64,000 bases of DNA from Prosthecobacter sp. (GTDB lineage Bacteria > Verrucomicrobiota > Verrucomicrobiia > Verrucomicrobiales > Verrucomicrobiaceae): positions 1 through 64,000 of the forward strand of contig JAUREI010000001.1 of assembly GCA_030827515.1 (NCBI GenBank), written 5' to 3'. The notes under the pieces were generated by a model. The model was not told the DNA's origin. It did no database searches and worked only from the letters and a program-made list of their open reading frames with translations. Position 1 is the stretch's first letter, and every line of letters starts with the position of its first letter. This document shows, piece after piece, positions 19,480 through 28,565 of the stretch. Made by a program: the position numbers and the translations under genes.

Positions 19480-20768
19480 CACCCATGATGGAATGCGACC
19501 CGTTTCGCGAAGTTCGGGTTCCCTTCAAAGCCGTCAAGGGCGGCATCACCGCCGCCCGCGGCTTTCGTGCCGCCGCCATCTCCTGCGGCATCAAGAATCC
19601 GGAGGCAACCCGGCTCGACCTCGCCCTGATCGCCTCGGATGCCCCGACCGTCACCGAGGCCGTCTACACCACCAACAAGGTGAGGGCCGCCTGCGTGCGC
19701 GTGTCACAGTCCCACATCCGAGAATCCGATACCCGCGCCATCATCGCCAACAGCGGCAATGCCAATGCCTGCACCGGCCCGCAGGGCATTCAGGATGCCA
19801 AGGCAATGTGCAAGGCGGCAGCTGAGGCGCTGGGAGTGCGCATGCGCCAGATCCAGGTTTGCTCCACCGGCATCATCGGCATGACCATGCCCATCGGCCG
19901 GATCACGCCGCGCGTTGCCGAGCTTGCCTCCAAGCTCAGCCCGACCGGCTCTGACGACGCCGCTGCGGCGATCATGACCAGCGACACCCGGCCGAAATCC
20001 TACTCGATCGAGGTGCCCTGCGGCTCCGGTTCATTCCGCATCGGCGGCATTGCCAAGGGTGCCGGCATGATCTGCCCGAACATGGCGACGATGCTCTGCT
20101 TCATCACCACCGACGCCAGGATCTCGGCCGACGAACTGAAGCGTGCCGTGCGCTGCGCGGTCGACCAGTCCTTCAACTGCATCACCATTGACGGCGACAC
20201 CAGCACCAACGACACCGTGGTCGTCATGAGCAACGGCCTTGCCGAGGCACCCGCCATTCGCAAGGGCAGCGACGAGGCAAAGATCTTCCGCTGCGCCCTG
20301 CACAAGGTCATGCTCGAGCTCGCCAAGATGATCGTCGCCGACGGAGAGCGCGTCACCAAGTTCGTCGAGATTCGCGTCCGCAATGCGCGCACCCACGCCG
20401 ACGCCCGCAAGGTTGCCGAGGCGGTGGCAAAATCCATGCTGGTGAAATGTTCCTGGCATGGCAGCGACCCGAACTGGGGACGCGTCATTCACGCCGTCGG
20501 CTACTCCGGCGCGCGCATTCGCGAGGAACTCATCGACATCTATTTTGGCGGCCTGCTTGCCTGCAAGGGCGGACTGACTTCGGGCACTCCCGTGGGCGAA
20601 CTGGAGAAGGTGGTTCGCGAACCACGGTTCTCGGTGACCATTGATCTCAACCTCGGCAACGCCAACCACATCGTTTACACCAGCGACCTGTCGGAGGCCT
20701 ATGTCGACTTCAACAGCAGCGAATACTCAGCCGCCGTCCATTCGCGCCGGCAAAAGGGCCTCGCCTGA
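19476..20768 (+). CDS. argJ: Bifunctional glutamate N-acetyltransferase/amino-acid acetyltransferase
   Basis: GGITAARGFRAAAISCGIK...; self-cleavage region KGAGMICPNMATMLCFITTDA; C-terminus YTSDLSEAYVDFNSSEYS. ATGA overlap with argC. Confidence 0.96.
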   Translation: MTPMMECDPFREVRVPFKAVKGGITAARGFRAAAISCGIKNPEATRLDLALIASDAPTVTEAVYTTNKVRAACVRVSQSHIRESDTRAIIANSGNANACTGPQGIQDAKAMCKAAAEALGVRMRQIQVCSTGIIGMTMPIGRITPRVAELASKLSPTGSDDAAAAIMTSDTRPKSYSIEVPCGSGSFRIGGIAKGAGMICPNMATMLCFITTDARISADELKRAVRCAVDQSFNCITIDGDTSTNDTVVVMSNGLAEAPAIRKGSDEAKIFRCALHKVMLELAKMIVADGERVTKFVEIRVRNARTHADARKVAEAVAKSMLVKCSWHGSDPNWGRVIHAVGYSGARIREELIDIYFGGLLACKGGLTSGTPVGELEKVVREPRFSVTIDLNLGNANHIVYTSDLSEAYVDFNSSEYSAAVHSRRQKGLA

Positions 20769-20774
20769 CACGCT

Positions 20775-21602
20775 TCAGCCGGCACTCTCGCGCCGGTAGG
20801 CAGCCGGCGATGTGCCGCGATACTGGCGCATCATGCGACTGAGGTAATGCCGGTTCACCAGGCCGCTCTGCTCGGCGATCTCATCAATGCTCGCATCTCC
20901 GTGGCGCAACAGGGCGCAGGCATGGTCAAGCCGGTAGTCGAGCAGGACCCGCATCGGCGGCAGCTTCAGTTCCTGCTGGAAGAGATGGTTCAGATTGCGG
21001 ACGCTGAGTCCGGCATACTTGGCAATCTGTCCGGCGGTGAGCTTGAGCGCAAGGTGTGCACTCATGAAGTCGAGGGCGCTGCGAAGGCGGGGATCGAGCC
21101 TCTGGCTCTCCCAGATCGAAACCGGCAGCCGTGAAACCGCCTCGACGACCAGAGCCGCCGCCGGCCAGGAAAAAAGGCCACCACCTTCGGCCTGGCGCAT
21201 CAGCGACCGCAGGTTGGTCCTGGCGGCCGGCGTGACGGCAAGCGGATAGAGTCCGGGGGCCGCACGGTCACCGGCGGCACCGAGGTTGAAGTGAACGTAC
21301 CACTTGCTGAAGGGGCGGTCATTGCGCCCGCTGAAGGAAGTGTGCGGAGGAATCAAATACAGGTGCCCGGGGGTCAGCGCGAACGCGGCGCCGTCGATTT
21401 CCACCTCGCCTCCCGGCTCAAGCGGCCAGTACAAGCGCCAGTAGGGATCGCTCAGACGGTGCAGTTCCCAATGCTGAAGTTCAATCTTGCGCGCTGTCAG
21501 CACGTCAACGGCACACCCCGCCAGGGCGACCGTTCGCTCGCCGACAACGCGGTGACGCGAGCCGGGCGGCACGAGACTGAGCAGGTCTGGCTGGACTTTC
21601 AT
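20775..21602 (-). CDS. AraC-family transcriptional regulator
   Basis: Cupin-like N-terminus and C-terminal HTH: AHLALKLTAGQIAKYAGLSVRNLNHLFQQELKLPPMRVLLDYRLDHACALLRHGDASIDEIAEQSGLVNRHYLSRMMRQYRGTSPAAYRR. Confidence 0.9.
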   Translation of the reverse strand: MKVQPDLLSLVPPGSRHRVVGERTVALAGCAVDVLTARKIELQHWELHRLSDPYWRLYWPLEPGGEVEIDGAAFALTPGHLYLIPPHTSFSGRNDRPFSKWYVHFNLGAAGDRAAPGLYPLAVTPAARTNLRSLMRQAEGGGLFSWPAAALVVEAVSRLPVSIWESQRLDPRLRSALDFMSAHLALKLTAGQIAKYAGLSVRNLNHLFQQELKLPPMRVLLDYRLDHACALLRHGDASIDEIAEQSGLVNRHYLSRMMRQYRGTSPAAYRRESAG

Positions 21603-21658
21603 GGTTTGCCGAATCGGACACACCATGCCGCAAAGCGGACGACTGACAAGCGCGGTCC

Positions 21659-23071
21659 TCAGGGGAAGATGCCGTGATGACGGTAACTCTCCGCCACAAG
21701 CTCCAGGGCACGCAGAAATGCCGCCGTGCGCAGATCGGGAAGCCCGCGGTCCTTCCAGAAGTGACGCAACCTCTGATAGGAACGGACCATGCTCTGCTCA
21801 AGCGCCGCGACCACCAACTCCTCCTCGGTGGGTCCATGGATGAGCCGGGCCAGCTGATCGGCCGCAAGGCGTGCGCCCGTCAGTTCCTCAACCGCCGCCA
21901 ACAACTCGCGCTTCACCAGTTCCTCGTGACGGGAAATCATGCGGTCGAAACTGACACCCGCCCGGTTCTTCAGCCACTCGAAATAGGAAACCGTGACTCC
22001 GCCGGCATTGAGGTAGAGGTCGGGCAGCATGAACACGCCACGCTGCTGCAGGATGTTCTCGCCCTCGAAATCCACCGGTCCATTCGCAGCCTCGGCAACG
22101 ATTTTGGCCCGCACCCTTGCCGCATTGGCGGCGGTGATCTGGTTTTCCAGGGCGGCGGGGACCAGGATGTCACACTCGCGTTCCAGCACCGACATGCCAT
22201 CCTCGACACTCTCGGCCCCGGGAAATTGCAGCAGGCTGCGGTTGGCCTGGCGATGCCGGAAAACCGCCTCAACATCCAGGCCATCCGGATGAAACACCGC
22301 CCCCTCGCGCTCAATGATTCCGGTGATGACGGCGCCGCCCTGGTGCTGCAGGAACCAGGCCGCATGGTAGCCGACGTTACCCAACCCCTGGACAATGACC
22401 CGCTTGCCAGCGACCCCGGGGACCAGCCCAAGGGGACGCATGTCCTCTTCAATCTCGAGGCAGGCACGGATGCCGTAGAAGACACCGAGTCCTGTTGCCT
22501 GCCGGCGGCCGGGTATGCCGTGCATGCTGAGAGGTTTGCCGGTGACGCTGGCATAGGCATCACCACTGTTGACCTTGAGGTTCTTGTAGGTGTCGGCAAT
22601 CCAGCCCATCTCGCGTTCACCGGTCCCATAATCGGGAGCCGGCACGTCGATGTCGGGACCAATGAAATTTTTTCGGATGAGTTCAGCCGTGTAACGACGG
22701 GTGACCCTCTCGCGAAAGCCTTCGGAGGCGGTTTCAGGGTCGATGCGAACGCCGCCCTTGGCACCCCCAAAGGGGACGCCGACCAAGGCGCACTTGTAGG
22801 TCATCAGGGATGCCAGGGCGATGGTTTCATCCATCGTCACATGCGGACTGAATCGAATGCCCCCCTTGGTCGGCTGGCGGTGGTGACTGTGCTCGGCCCG
22901 GAAGGCTTCGACGACCGTGATGTGCCCGTCGTCGGTCCGCACAGGAAAGCGCATGCGATAGGCCGAATTGCAGCATCCCACCTGATCAATCATTCCCTGC
23001 TCCAGCTTGGCGTAGGCGGCCGCACGGTGAAAATAGTGGGAGACGCTTTCATGGAAGGAGTCACGTGCCAT
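21659..23071 (-). CDS. gdhA: Glu/Leu/Phe/Val dehydrogenase family (glutamate dehydrogenase)
   Basis: EAFRAEHSHHRQPTKGGIRFSPHVTMDETIALASLMTYKCALVGVPFGGAKGGVRIDP; VIVQGLGNVGYHAAWFLQ; VAEAANGPVDFEGENILQQRGVFMLPDLYLNAGGVTVSYFEWLKN. Confidence 0.95.
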   Translation of the reverse strand: MARDSFHESVSHYFHRAAAYAKLEQGMIDQVGCCNSAYRMRFPVRTDDGHITVVEAFRAEHSHHRQPTKGGIRFSPHVTMDETIALASLMTYKCALVGVPFGGAKGGVRIDPETASEGFRERVTRRYTAELIRKNFIGPDIDVPAPDYGTGEREMGWIADTYKNLKVNSGDAYASVTGKPLSMHGIPGRRQATGLGVFYGIRACLEIEEDMRPLGLVPGVAGKRVIVQGLGNVGYHAAWFLQHQGGAVITGIIEREGAVFHPDGLDVEAVFRHRQANRSLLQFPGAESVEDGMSVLERECDILVPAALENQITAANAARVRAKIVAEAANGPVDFEGENILQQRGVFMLPDLYLNAGGVTVSYFEWLKNRAGVSFDRMISRHEELVKRELLAAVEELTGARLAADQLARLIHGPTEEELVVAALEQSMVRSYQRLRHFWKDRGLPDLRTAAFLRALELVAESYRHHGIFP

Positions 23072-23192
23072 GACTCTTCATGCCAGATTTCCGGCTCATG
23101 GGCAAGCCCGACCGACCATCATCGGCGAGCAAGAATGTCTGTCGGGGCGGAGACCGCGCTTTACATCCGCCCGCTCCCGTCCTGAATGCCCC

Positions 23193-24029
23193 ATGCAGTG
23201 GCTCATTCGCGGCACGATCCATGACCTGACCAGGAAGGGTCTGGTCATGGGCATCGTCAACGTGACGCCGGATTCCTTCTCGGACGGTGGCCGCTTTGCC
23301 GACACCGGACGGGCCGTCGAGCACGCCCTTCGCCTGGTGGCGGAAGGTGCGGACATCCTCGACATCGGTGGCGAATCAACCCGCCCCGGAGCGGAACCCG
23401 TTCCCGAAGCGGAGGAGATTCGGCGGGTCCTGCCGGTCATTCGAGCCGTTCGGGGACAGACACGCGCCCTGATTTCCATCGACACGATGAAGGCGTCGGT
23501 CGCGCGCGCGGCGCTCGATGCCGGAGCCGACATCCTCAACGATGTCACCGGCCTGCGCGGCGACCCTCTCATGTTGCGTCTGGCAGCTGCCAGCGACGCC
23601 GGTCTGGTCGTGATGCACATGACCGGCACGCCGCAAACCATGCAGGCGGATCCGGCTTATGCCGACGTCGTTGCCGAGGTCCACAGCTATTTTGACAGTC
23701 GCCTGGCCATCCTGGCCAAGGCCGGCATTGATCCGCGCCGCGTCGTTCTCGACCCGGGCTTTGGCTTCGGCAAGACCCTCGCCCACAACCTCGCGCTGCT
23801 CCGGGCCCTGCCCGAACTTGCCGCCACCGGCCGACCGCTCCTGGCCGGCGTCTCGCGCAAGTCCATGATCGGGCAACTTCTGGAAAGTCCGAGCCTGAGT
23901 GACCGTGACTGGCCGACCGTGACTCTCACCTCCTGCTGCCGCGAACTCGGGGCGCGCATCGTCCGGGTGCACGAGGTGAGCGCCAATGCCCAGGCCATGC
24001 GCATGACCGAAGCCGTGCTCGGAGATTGA
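23193..24029 (+). CDS. folP: Dihydropteroate synthase
   Basis: GLVMGIVNVTPDSFSDGGRF; DILDIGGESTRPGAEPV; VLDPGFGFGKTLAHNLALL; SRKSMIG. Confidence 0.95.
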   Translation: MQWLIRGTIHDLTRKGLVMGIVNVTPDSFSDGGRFADTGRAVEHALRLVAEGADILDIGGESTRPGAEPVPEAEEIRRVLPVIRAVRGQTRALISIDTMKASVARAALDAGADILNDVTGLRGDPLMLRLAAASDAGLVVMHMTGTPQTMQADPAYADVVAEVHSYFDSRLAILAKAGIDPRRVVLDPGFGFGKTLAHNLALLRALPELAATGRPLLAGVSRKSMIGQLLESPSLSDRDWPTVTLTSCCRELGARIVRVHEVSANAQAMRMTEAVLGD

Positions 24030-24030
24030 G

Positions 24031-24714
24031 TCAGCCGCGCGCGCCGAAGATCGCAGTGCCCACGCGAACCAGCGTGGCCCCCTCCTCAATGGCGACTTCA
24101 AAGTCGTGGCTCATGCCCATCGACAACTGCGGCAGAGGCGCCCCGCCGCATCGCTCCAATTCATCGCGCAACTCGCGCAGACCGACAAAGTAGGGACGAC
24201 TCTTCGCGGGGTCAGCGGCAAAGGGCGGAATGCACATCAGTCCCTGGATGTACAGCCGATCCAGGTCGTAAAGTTCCTCCAACTGCGCCTTCAAGGTTTC
24301 GGCATTGAAACCATGCTTGGAGGATTCCTCGGCGACGTTGACTTCGAGCAACACCCGGGGATGCAACCCAAGTTCGGCGGCGATGCGGTTGATGTCGCGC
24401 GCAATGTCGAGGGAATGTACCGCCTCGATCATCTCCACGCGCGGCAGCACTTTGCGAACCTTGTTCGACTGCAGCGGACCGATCAGGTGCCAGCGCAGTC
24501 CGGACGGGAGCAGCTGCTGCTTGGCAAGAATTTCCTGGACGCGATTCTCCCCAAAGAGCGACTGCCCGGCTGCAAAGGCCTCGCGCAGGGCTTCGGGCGG
24601 CTGGGTCTTCGAAACCGCCACCAGATCAACGGCACCCGACGGGCGACCGGACCGCGCCACCGCTGCGTCAATAAGCGCGTGGATTTGGCAGAGACGTTCA
24701 GCGACAGCGGACAT
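24031..24714 (-). CDS. yggS: YggS/PLPBP-family PLP-dependent protein
   Basis: VDLVAVSKTQPPEALREAFAAGQSLFGENRVQEILAKQ; WHLIGPLQSNKVRKVL; LSMGMSHDFEVAIEEGATLVRVGTAIFGAR. Confidence 0.95.
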   Translation of the reverse strand: MSAVAERLCQIHALIDAAVARSGRPSGAVDLVAVSKTQPPEALREAFAAGQSLFGENRVQEILAKQQLLPSGLRWHLIGPLQSNKVRKVLPRVEMIEAVHSLDIARDINRIAAELGLHPRVLLEVNVAEESSKHGFNAETLKAQLEELYDLDRLYIQGLMCIPPFAADPAKSRPYFVGLRELRDELERCGGAPLPQLSMGMSHDFEVAIEEGATLVRVGTAIFGARG

Positions 24715-24754
24715 GCCCACGGGTCGCACGAACCGCCAGCGGGCGCAACGTCGA

Positions 24755-25252
24755 TCAGGCGTCCGCAAGAATCGCGAGCACCTGTTCGAGGTGGGCATCC
24801 GGCTTGACCCTTGGAAGGACATCACGAATGCGGCCGTCGGATCCGATGACGAAGGTGGTGCGCTCGATGCCGAAATAGTTGCGACCATACAGACTCTTCT
24901 CCACCCAGGTGCCGTAGGCCCGGGCTATCTCATGATCTTCATCGCTGAGCAGGGCGAAAGGGAGGCCATGCTTGCGCGCAAACTTTTCGTGCCGGGAGAT
25001 TGAATCGGCGCTGACCCCAAGGACATGCGCGAGTTTGTCGAGACGTCCCCAACCGTCGCGCAGCGCACAGGCCTGGCGGGTGCATCCCGGCGTGTCATCC
25101 TTCGGGTAAAAATACAGCACCACCGGGCGGCCCCGCAGGTCGGAAAGCCGGAGGCGCTCCCCTGCAGCAATACCGGCACCGACAGCCGGTGCCGTAAAAT
25201 CCGGGGCGAACTGGCCGGCGACCGGTCGATTGGAGGGATCTGAAGATGTCAT
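24755..25252 (-). CDS. bcp: Thioredoxin-dependent peroxiredoxin (Bcp type)
   Basis: GRPVVLYFYPKDDTPGCTRQACALRDGW (CxxxxC), GVSADSISRHEKFARKHGLPFALLSDED, YGRNYFGIERTTFVI. Confidence 0.93.
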   Translation of the reverse strand: MTSSDPSNRPVAGQFAPDFTAPAVGAGIAAGERLRLSDLRGRPVVLYFYPKDDTPGCTRQACALRDGWGRLDKLAHVLGVSADSISRHEKFARKHGLPFALLSDEDHEIARAYGTWVEKSLYGRNYFGIERTTFVIGSDGRIRDVLPRVKPDAHLEQVLAILADA

Positions 25253-25345
25253 GAACAAGGACAAAAATTACGTCGCTCGGCGGTGCCTGGTTGCGACGCT
25301 TAGTCGGCGCTTTACCTGCGCCCATGTCCCGATAGGTTCATCTGC

Positions 25346-26074
25346 ATGGCTGCAACCGACTCTCTCTTTGGCAAGCTCTGGCCCGAACATCCCGAAGCCC
25401 TCGCCAGTCTTGCCGTCATTCGCCATTTCGCAGCCGGTGAGACGGTGTTCAGGGAGGGAGACAGCGGGGATGGACTCTATGTGATCGAGTCCGGGCACAT
25501 TGAGATTGCCGGCCAGATGCTCGGCCAGGGGCATCGGGTGTTCAGCCGCCTGGGTCCCGGGGAAATCTTCGGTGAAATGGCGGTGATCGAACGTCACAAC
25601 CGCTCGGCCGGCGCCATGGCCACCGAGGCCACGGTGCTGCATTTTCTCGAGCGCGACGTCATGCTAGATCTCATCCGCCGTTCCCCGGAGTTGGCGACGC
25701 GCCTGCTTCAACTCATCAGTCATCGCCTGCGCGACTTCAACCGAGTCTTCCTGAACGAGATCGTGCAGGCGGAACGCCTGGCGGTGATCGGCCAGTTTGC
25801 GCGCTCCATCATCCACGATCTGAAGAACCCGCTGCAGGTCATCAGCCTGAATTCCGAGCTGCTTGCCACACCCGGTCTTCCCGCTGAACTCACGGCTCAG
25901 GCCCCCGGCCATATCCGCGCCCAAGTTGAGCGCATCAACGACCTTGTCACCCAGATCCTCGATTTCAGCCAGGGCACCGTCGGCCGACCCCAAACCCTCC
26001 ACTACCGCCAGTTCCTTCTCGACACGCTCGATCAACTTCGCCCCGCCCTGCAGTTGACCCCGCCCTGCAGTTGA
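25346..26074 (+). CDS. N-terminal part of interrupted sensor histidine kinase (cNMP-binding domain + HisKA)
   Basis: ETVFREGDSGDGLYVIESGHIEIAG...LGPGEIFGEMAVIE is a cNMP-binding domain; QFARSIIHDLKNPLQVISLNSELL is HisKA. Stops at TGA inside the second copy of a 17-bp tandem repeat; the ATPase domain follows in another frame. Confidence 0.85.
   Translation: MAATDSLFGKLWPEHPEALASLAVIRHFAAGETVFREGDSGDGLYVIESGHIEIAGQMLGQGHRVFSRLGPGEIFGEMAVIERHNRSAGAMATEATVLHFLERDVMLDLIRRSPELATRLLQLISHRLRDFNRVFLNEIVQAERLAVIGQFARSIIHDLKNPLQVISLNSELLATPGLPAELTAQAPGHIRAQVERINDLVTQILDFSQGTVGRPQTLHYRQFLLDTLDQLRPALQLTPPCS
26041..26074 (+). repeat. Exact 17-bp tandem duplication interrupting the histidine kinase gene
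   Basis: ccccgccctgcagttga at 26041-26057 and again at 26058-26074. One copy would read D Q L R P A L Q L K Q I D C C L D G D continuously. Confidence 0.97.
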
Positions 26075-26451
26075 AACAGATTGACTGCTGCCTCGATGGA
26101 GACATCCCGGAAGTCACCCTGCAGGCTGACCCCAAGCGCCTGCGCCGGGTTCTTGCCAACCTTGCCTCCAATGCTTGTGACGCGATGGATTCGGCGGGAC
26201 GCCTCCTCGTGCGTGTGGAAAAGGTGGAGCAGGAATTGATCACCACCCTGCAGGACACCGGCCCAGGCCTTGCTGACGCCATTCTAGAGCGACTCTTCCA
26301 ACCCTTTGCCACTCATGGCAAAGCCCAGGGTACAGGCCTTGGCCTGTCGATTTGCCAGCAAATCATCGAAGAACATGGCGGCCAAATCCGCGCCCAAAAT
26401 GCCCCCGAAGGTGGCGCGATGTTTGTCTTCACCCTGCCACTGAAAACCTGA
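26071..26451 (+). CDS. C-terminal HATPase_c part of interrupted sensor histidine kinase
   Basis: RRVLANLASNACDAMDSAGRLL (N box), DTGPGLADAIL (G1), HGKAQGTGLGLSICQQIIEEHGG (G2). Only a TTG start, overlapping the upstream TGA. Confidence 0.8.
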   Translation: MKQIDCCLDGDIPEVTLQADPKRLRRVLANLASNACDAMDSAGRLLVRVEKVEQELITTLQDTGPGLADAILERLFQPFATHGKAQGTGLGLSICQQIIEEHGGQIRAQNAPEGGAMFVFTLPLKT

Positions 26452-26465
26452 GCTGGGGTCATCCA

Positions 26466-26513
26466 TGACATAAAAAATCGGCAAGGACACCTGGTACTGC
26501 CGATTTTATGTCA
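26466..26513. repeat. Inverted repeat (hairpin) downstream of the histidine kinase
   Basis: tgacataaaaaatcggca ... tgccgattttatgtca, 16-18 bp arms with about a 14-nt loop. Confidence 0.75.
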
Positions 26514-26657
26514 CGCGTTTTACGTGCAATCAGTCCTTGTTGGCTTTTTTCCAATCATTTGGATTTTTGTTAATTTTCACATCCCAAGGCACCTTGTTTT
26601 AACTTGTTTTCCTACTCTTTTCTTTTATTGTAGTATCCGAATTGACTGGGGTCACTC

Positions 26658-27290
26658 ATGAAGTCGCGAAGCAACCCGAGACATGATTATGCCCAGTGGC
26701 AGCTGGCGTTGAGTTTGTTTGAAACCCTGTTGTCCCTTTCGATTCTGGCCACCCTCGCTGTTCTGACACCCGCTGCCCTCTCCACCCTGGAAAGTTGGCG
26801 CGGCCTGACGGCCGTGCAGCAGGTCGCGGCCGACTTGGAAGCCGCCAAAATGCTGGCCTTGTCGAAGCAGCAGCCTTTCTGGGTGGCGTTCAGTGGAGCC
26901 GACAGCGCTTACCAAGTCTGCCAGCTGGCTACGGAAGCCGATGGCAGCCGTCGGTTGCTTCCGGTGGGTCCCCGGCGTCAGTTGCCAACCGGGCAGGTCC
27001 TCACTGCGACCGCCCCTGCCCTCGCCTCGGCGGGTTGCAATCTGCTGTTGGACGAAACCGCGCTCATGCCGGTCCATTTTGCCACAGGTACGGTCCACCT
27101 GCCCTGCCTCGGGTTTGGCCTGGCGGGAGAAGTCATCCACCCACCCACGAGTCGCCCGCTCCTCGCACTGGCCGAAGGGTACTACCGCCAAGGTCACGCG
27201 CGCAACACGCAGGGACGGCCTCACCGAGCCGAAGCCTGCCGGTGGCTGGCACTCCATCGGCACACGGGCACGCCCCTGATTCTGCCATGA
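26658..27290 (+). CDS. Prepilin-type protein, Verru_Chthon cassette protein D-like (GspH-like)
   Basis: N-terminal QLALSLFETLLSLSILATLAVLTPAAL hydrophobic helix; first gene of the overlapping cassette; length about 210 aa. Confidence 0.7.
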   Translation: MKSRSNPRHDYAQWQLALSLFETLLSLSILATLAVLTPAALSTLESWRGLTAVQQVAADLEAAKMLALSKQQPFWVAFSGADSAYQVCQLATEADGSRRLLPVGPRRQLPTGQVLTATAPALASAGCNLLLDETALMPVHFATGTVHLPCLGFGLAGEVIHPPTSRPLLALAEGYYRQGHARNTQGRPHRAEACRWLALHRHTGTPLILP

Positions 27291-27742
27291 ACAGAACCCT
27301 CCATGCACGTGGCCACGGCTTCAGCCTTGTTGAGACCCTGCTCACGCTGTCAGTCGCTTCCAGTGCGGTGATGGCAGTCATCGGCCTGCTTGCCATCAGC
27401 CTGAGTCTGGGACAGCAATGCCGCACCCAGACAGCGGCAGGCCAACTGGCCCAGCGTCTGGCCATGGCATGGCGCACAGAGGTCCAGCCCCCTCACCTTT
27501 TGCTGGTGGATCAATCGCTCAACGCCCTGCTGCCGCCGGAGGCCGCCGACAAGACTCAAGCTGCCTACGACACCGGTTCCCTGCATCCTGCCGCCGCTTA
27601 CTTTGCATCCATCTCCGCCCAACCTGCTCCAGCAGGGGAAACAAACGGCGCCATCCGCCTGCTGATCCGCGTCGAGTCGCCCGCCAGCGCGCCTGCCGGA
27701 CGGCGCAAGGTCCATCACTATGTCACTCTCGCCCCGCCCTGA
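27287..27742 (+). CDS. Prepilin-type protein, Verru_Chthon cassette protein B-like (GspI/PilV-like)
   Basis: MNRTLHARGHGFSLVETLLTLSVASSAVMAVIGLLAISLSLGQQ: canonical G/FSLVE site. ATGA overlap with the preceding gene. Confidence 0.8.
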   Translation: MNRTLHARGHGFSLVETLLTLSVASSAVMAVIGLLAISLSLGQQCRTQTAAGQLAQRLAMAWRTEVQPPHLLLVDQSLNALLPPEAADKTQAAYDTGSLHPAAAYFASISAQPAPAGETNGAIRLLIRVESPASAPAGRRKVHHYVTLAPP

Positions 27743-28565
27743 CCCAAACCGAGGCATCAAGGAGAAAGGCTCAACGCTGCTGGAGCTACTGTGCGCACTT
27801 TGCGCGGGGTTCCTGATCCTTCTCTGCCTGCTGGAGGGCGTGCGTGGTGCCATGGACACCTGGTGCAGTCAGACCCGGCAAGTCGATATGGATCGGGAAG
27901 CCCGATCAGCCCTGCGTCTGTTGCTGGATGATTGGCGCAGCCTCGTCAGGATCCCCGCGGACGATGAGGGAACCGCCCACCCCTTTCTTTGCATCGCCGA
28001 ACCCGAGGATACCCGTGCGTCCACACGCCTGGCGGTGCTGCGCACCCCGCCGACACCCACCGTCCCGACCGAAGAGTATGGGGGCGACCTCTGCATGGCC
28101 CTCTATGGCGTGGTCTTCACGAGCGACGACGACGCAACCTCGACCATCGGACGAGTGGCCAGCCAGAAACTGGTTCGCCGAGTCCTTTCAACCGAGGAAA
28201 CCTACCGTCGCCTGCGTGCGCACCTGCGAGACGGGCTCCCCCTGGTCTCGGAACACGACTGGCAGGAGCTGCAGCAGCATCCTGAAACCCACGAACCCGT
28301 GGCCCACCACGTCGTCCAGTTTCAGGCGAGGATTCCGCCCTCATCACTGCCTACCGGACTTGCTCAAACCGCAGAAGAACCCGTTCGGCTCGAAGTGACG
28401 CTGCGACTCACCAGTCAGGGCGTTGCCCGGATGCTTCGCAACGAGGCCGACTGGCGCGGCGATGGCCCGCATGCGCGACTCCTGCATCAGGACACCCCCG
28501 ACAACCCCAACGACGACCATGAAGTTCGCACCTACACCCTGCACCTCGCCAAGGAGGGATCCTGA
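27720..28565 (+). CDS. Prepilin-type protein, Verru_Chthon cassette protein C-like (GspJ/PilW-like)
   Basis: IKEKGSTLLELLCALCAGFLILLCLLEGV: prepilin-type site with Glu at +5. Overlaps the previous gene by 23 bp. Confidence 0.8.
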   Translation: MSLSPRPDPNRGIKEKGSTLLELLCALCAGFLILLCLLEGVRGAMDTWCSQTRQVDMDREARSALRLLLDDWRSLVRIPADDEGTAHPFLCIAEPEDTRASTRLAVLRTPPTPTVPTEEYGGDLCMALYGVVFTSDDDATSTIGRVASQKLVRRVLSTEETYRRLRAHLRDGLPLVSEHDWQELQQHPETHEPVAHHVVQFQARIPPSSLPTGLAQTAEEPVRLEVTLRLTSQGVARMLRNEADWRGDGPHARLLHQDTPDNPNDDHEVRTYTLHLAKEGS

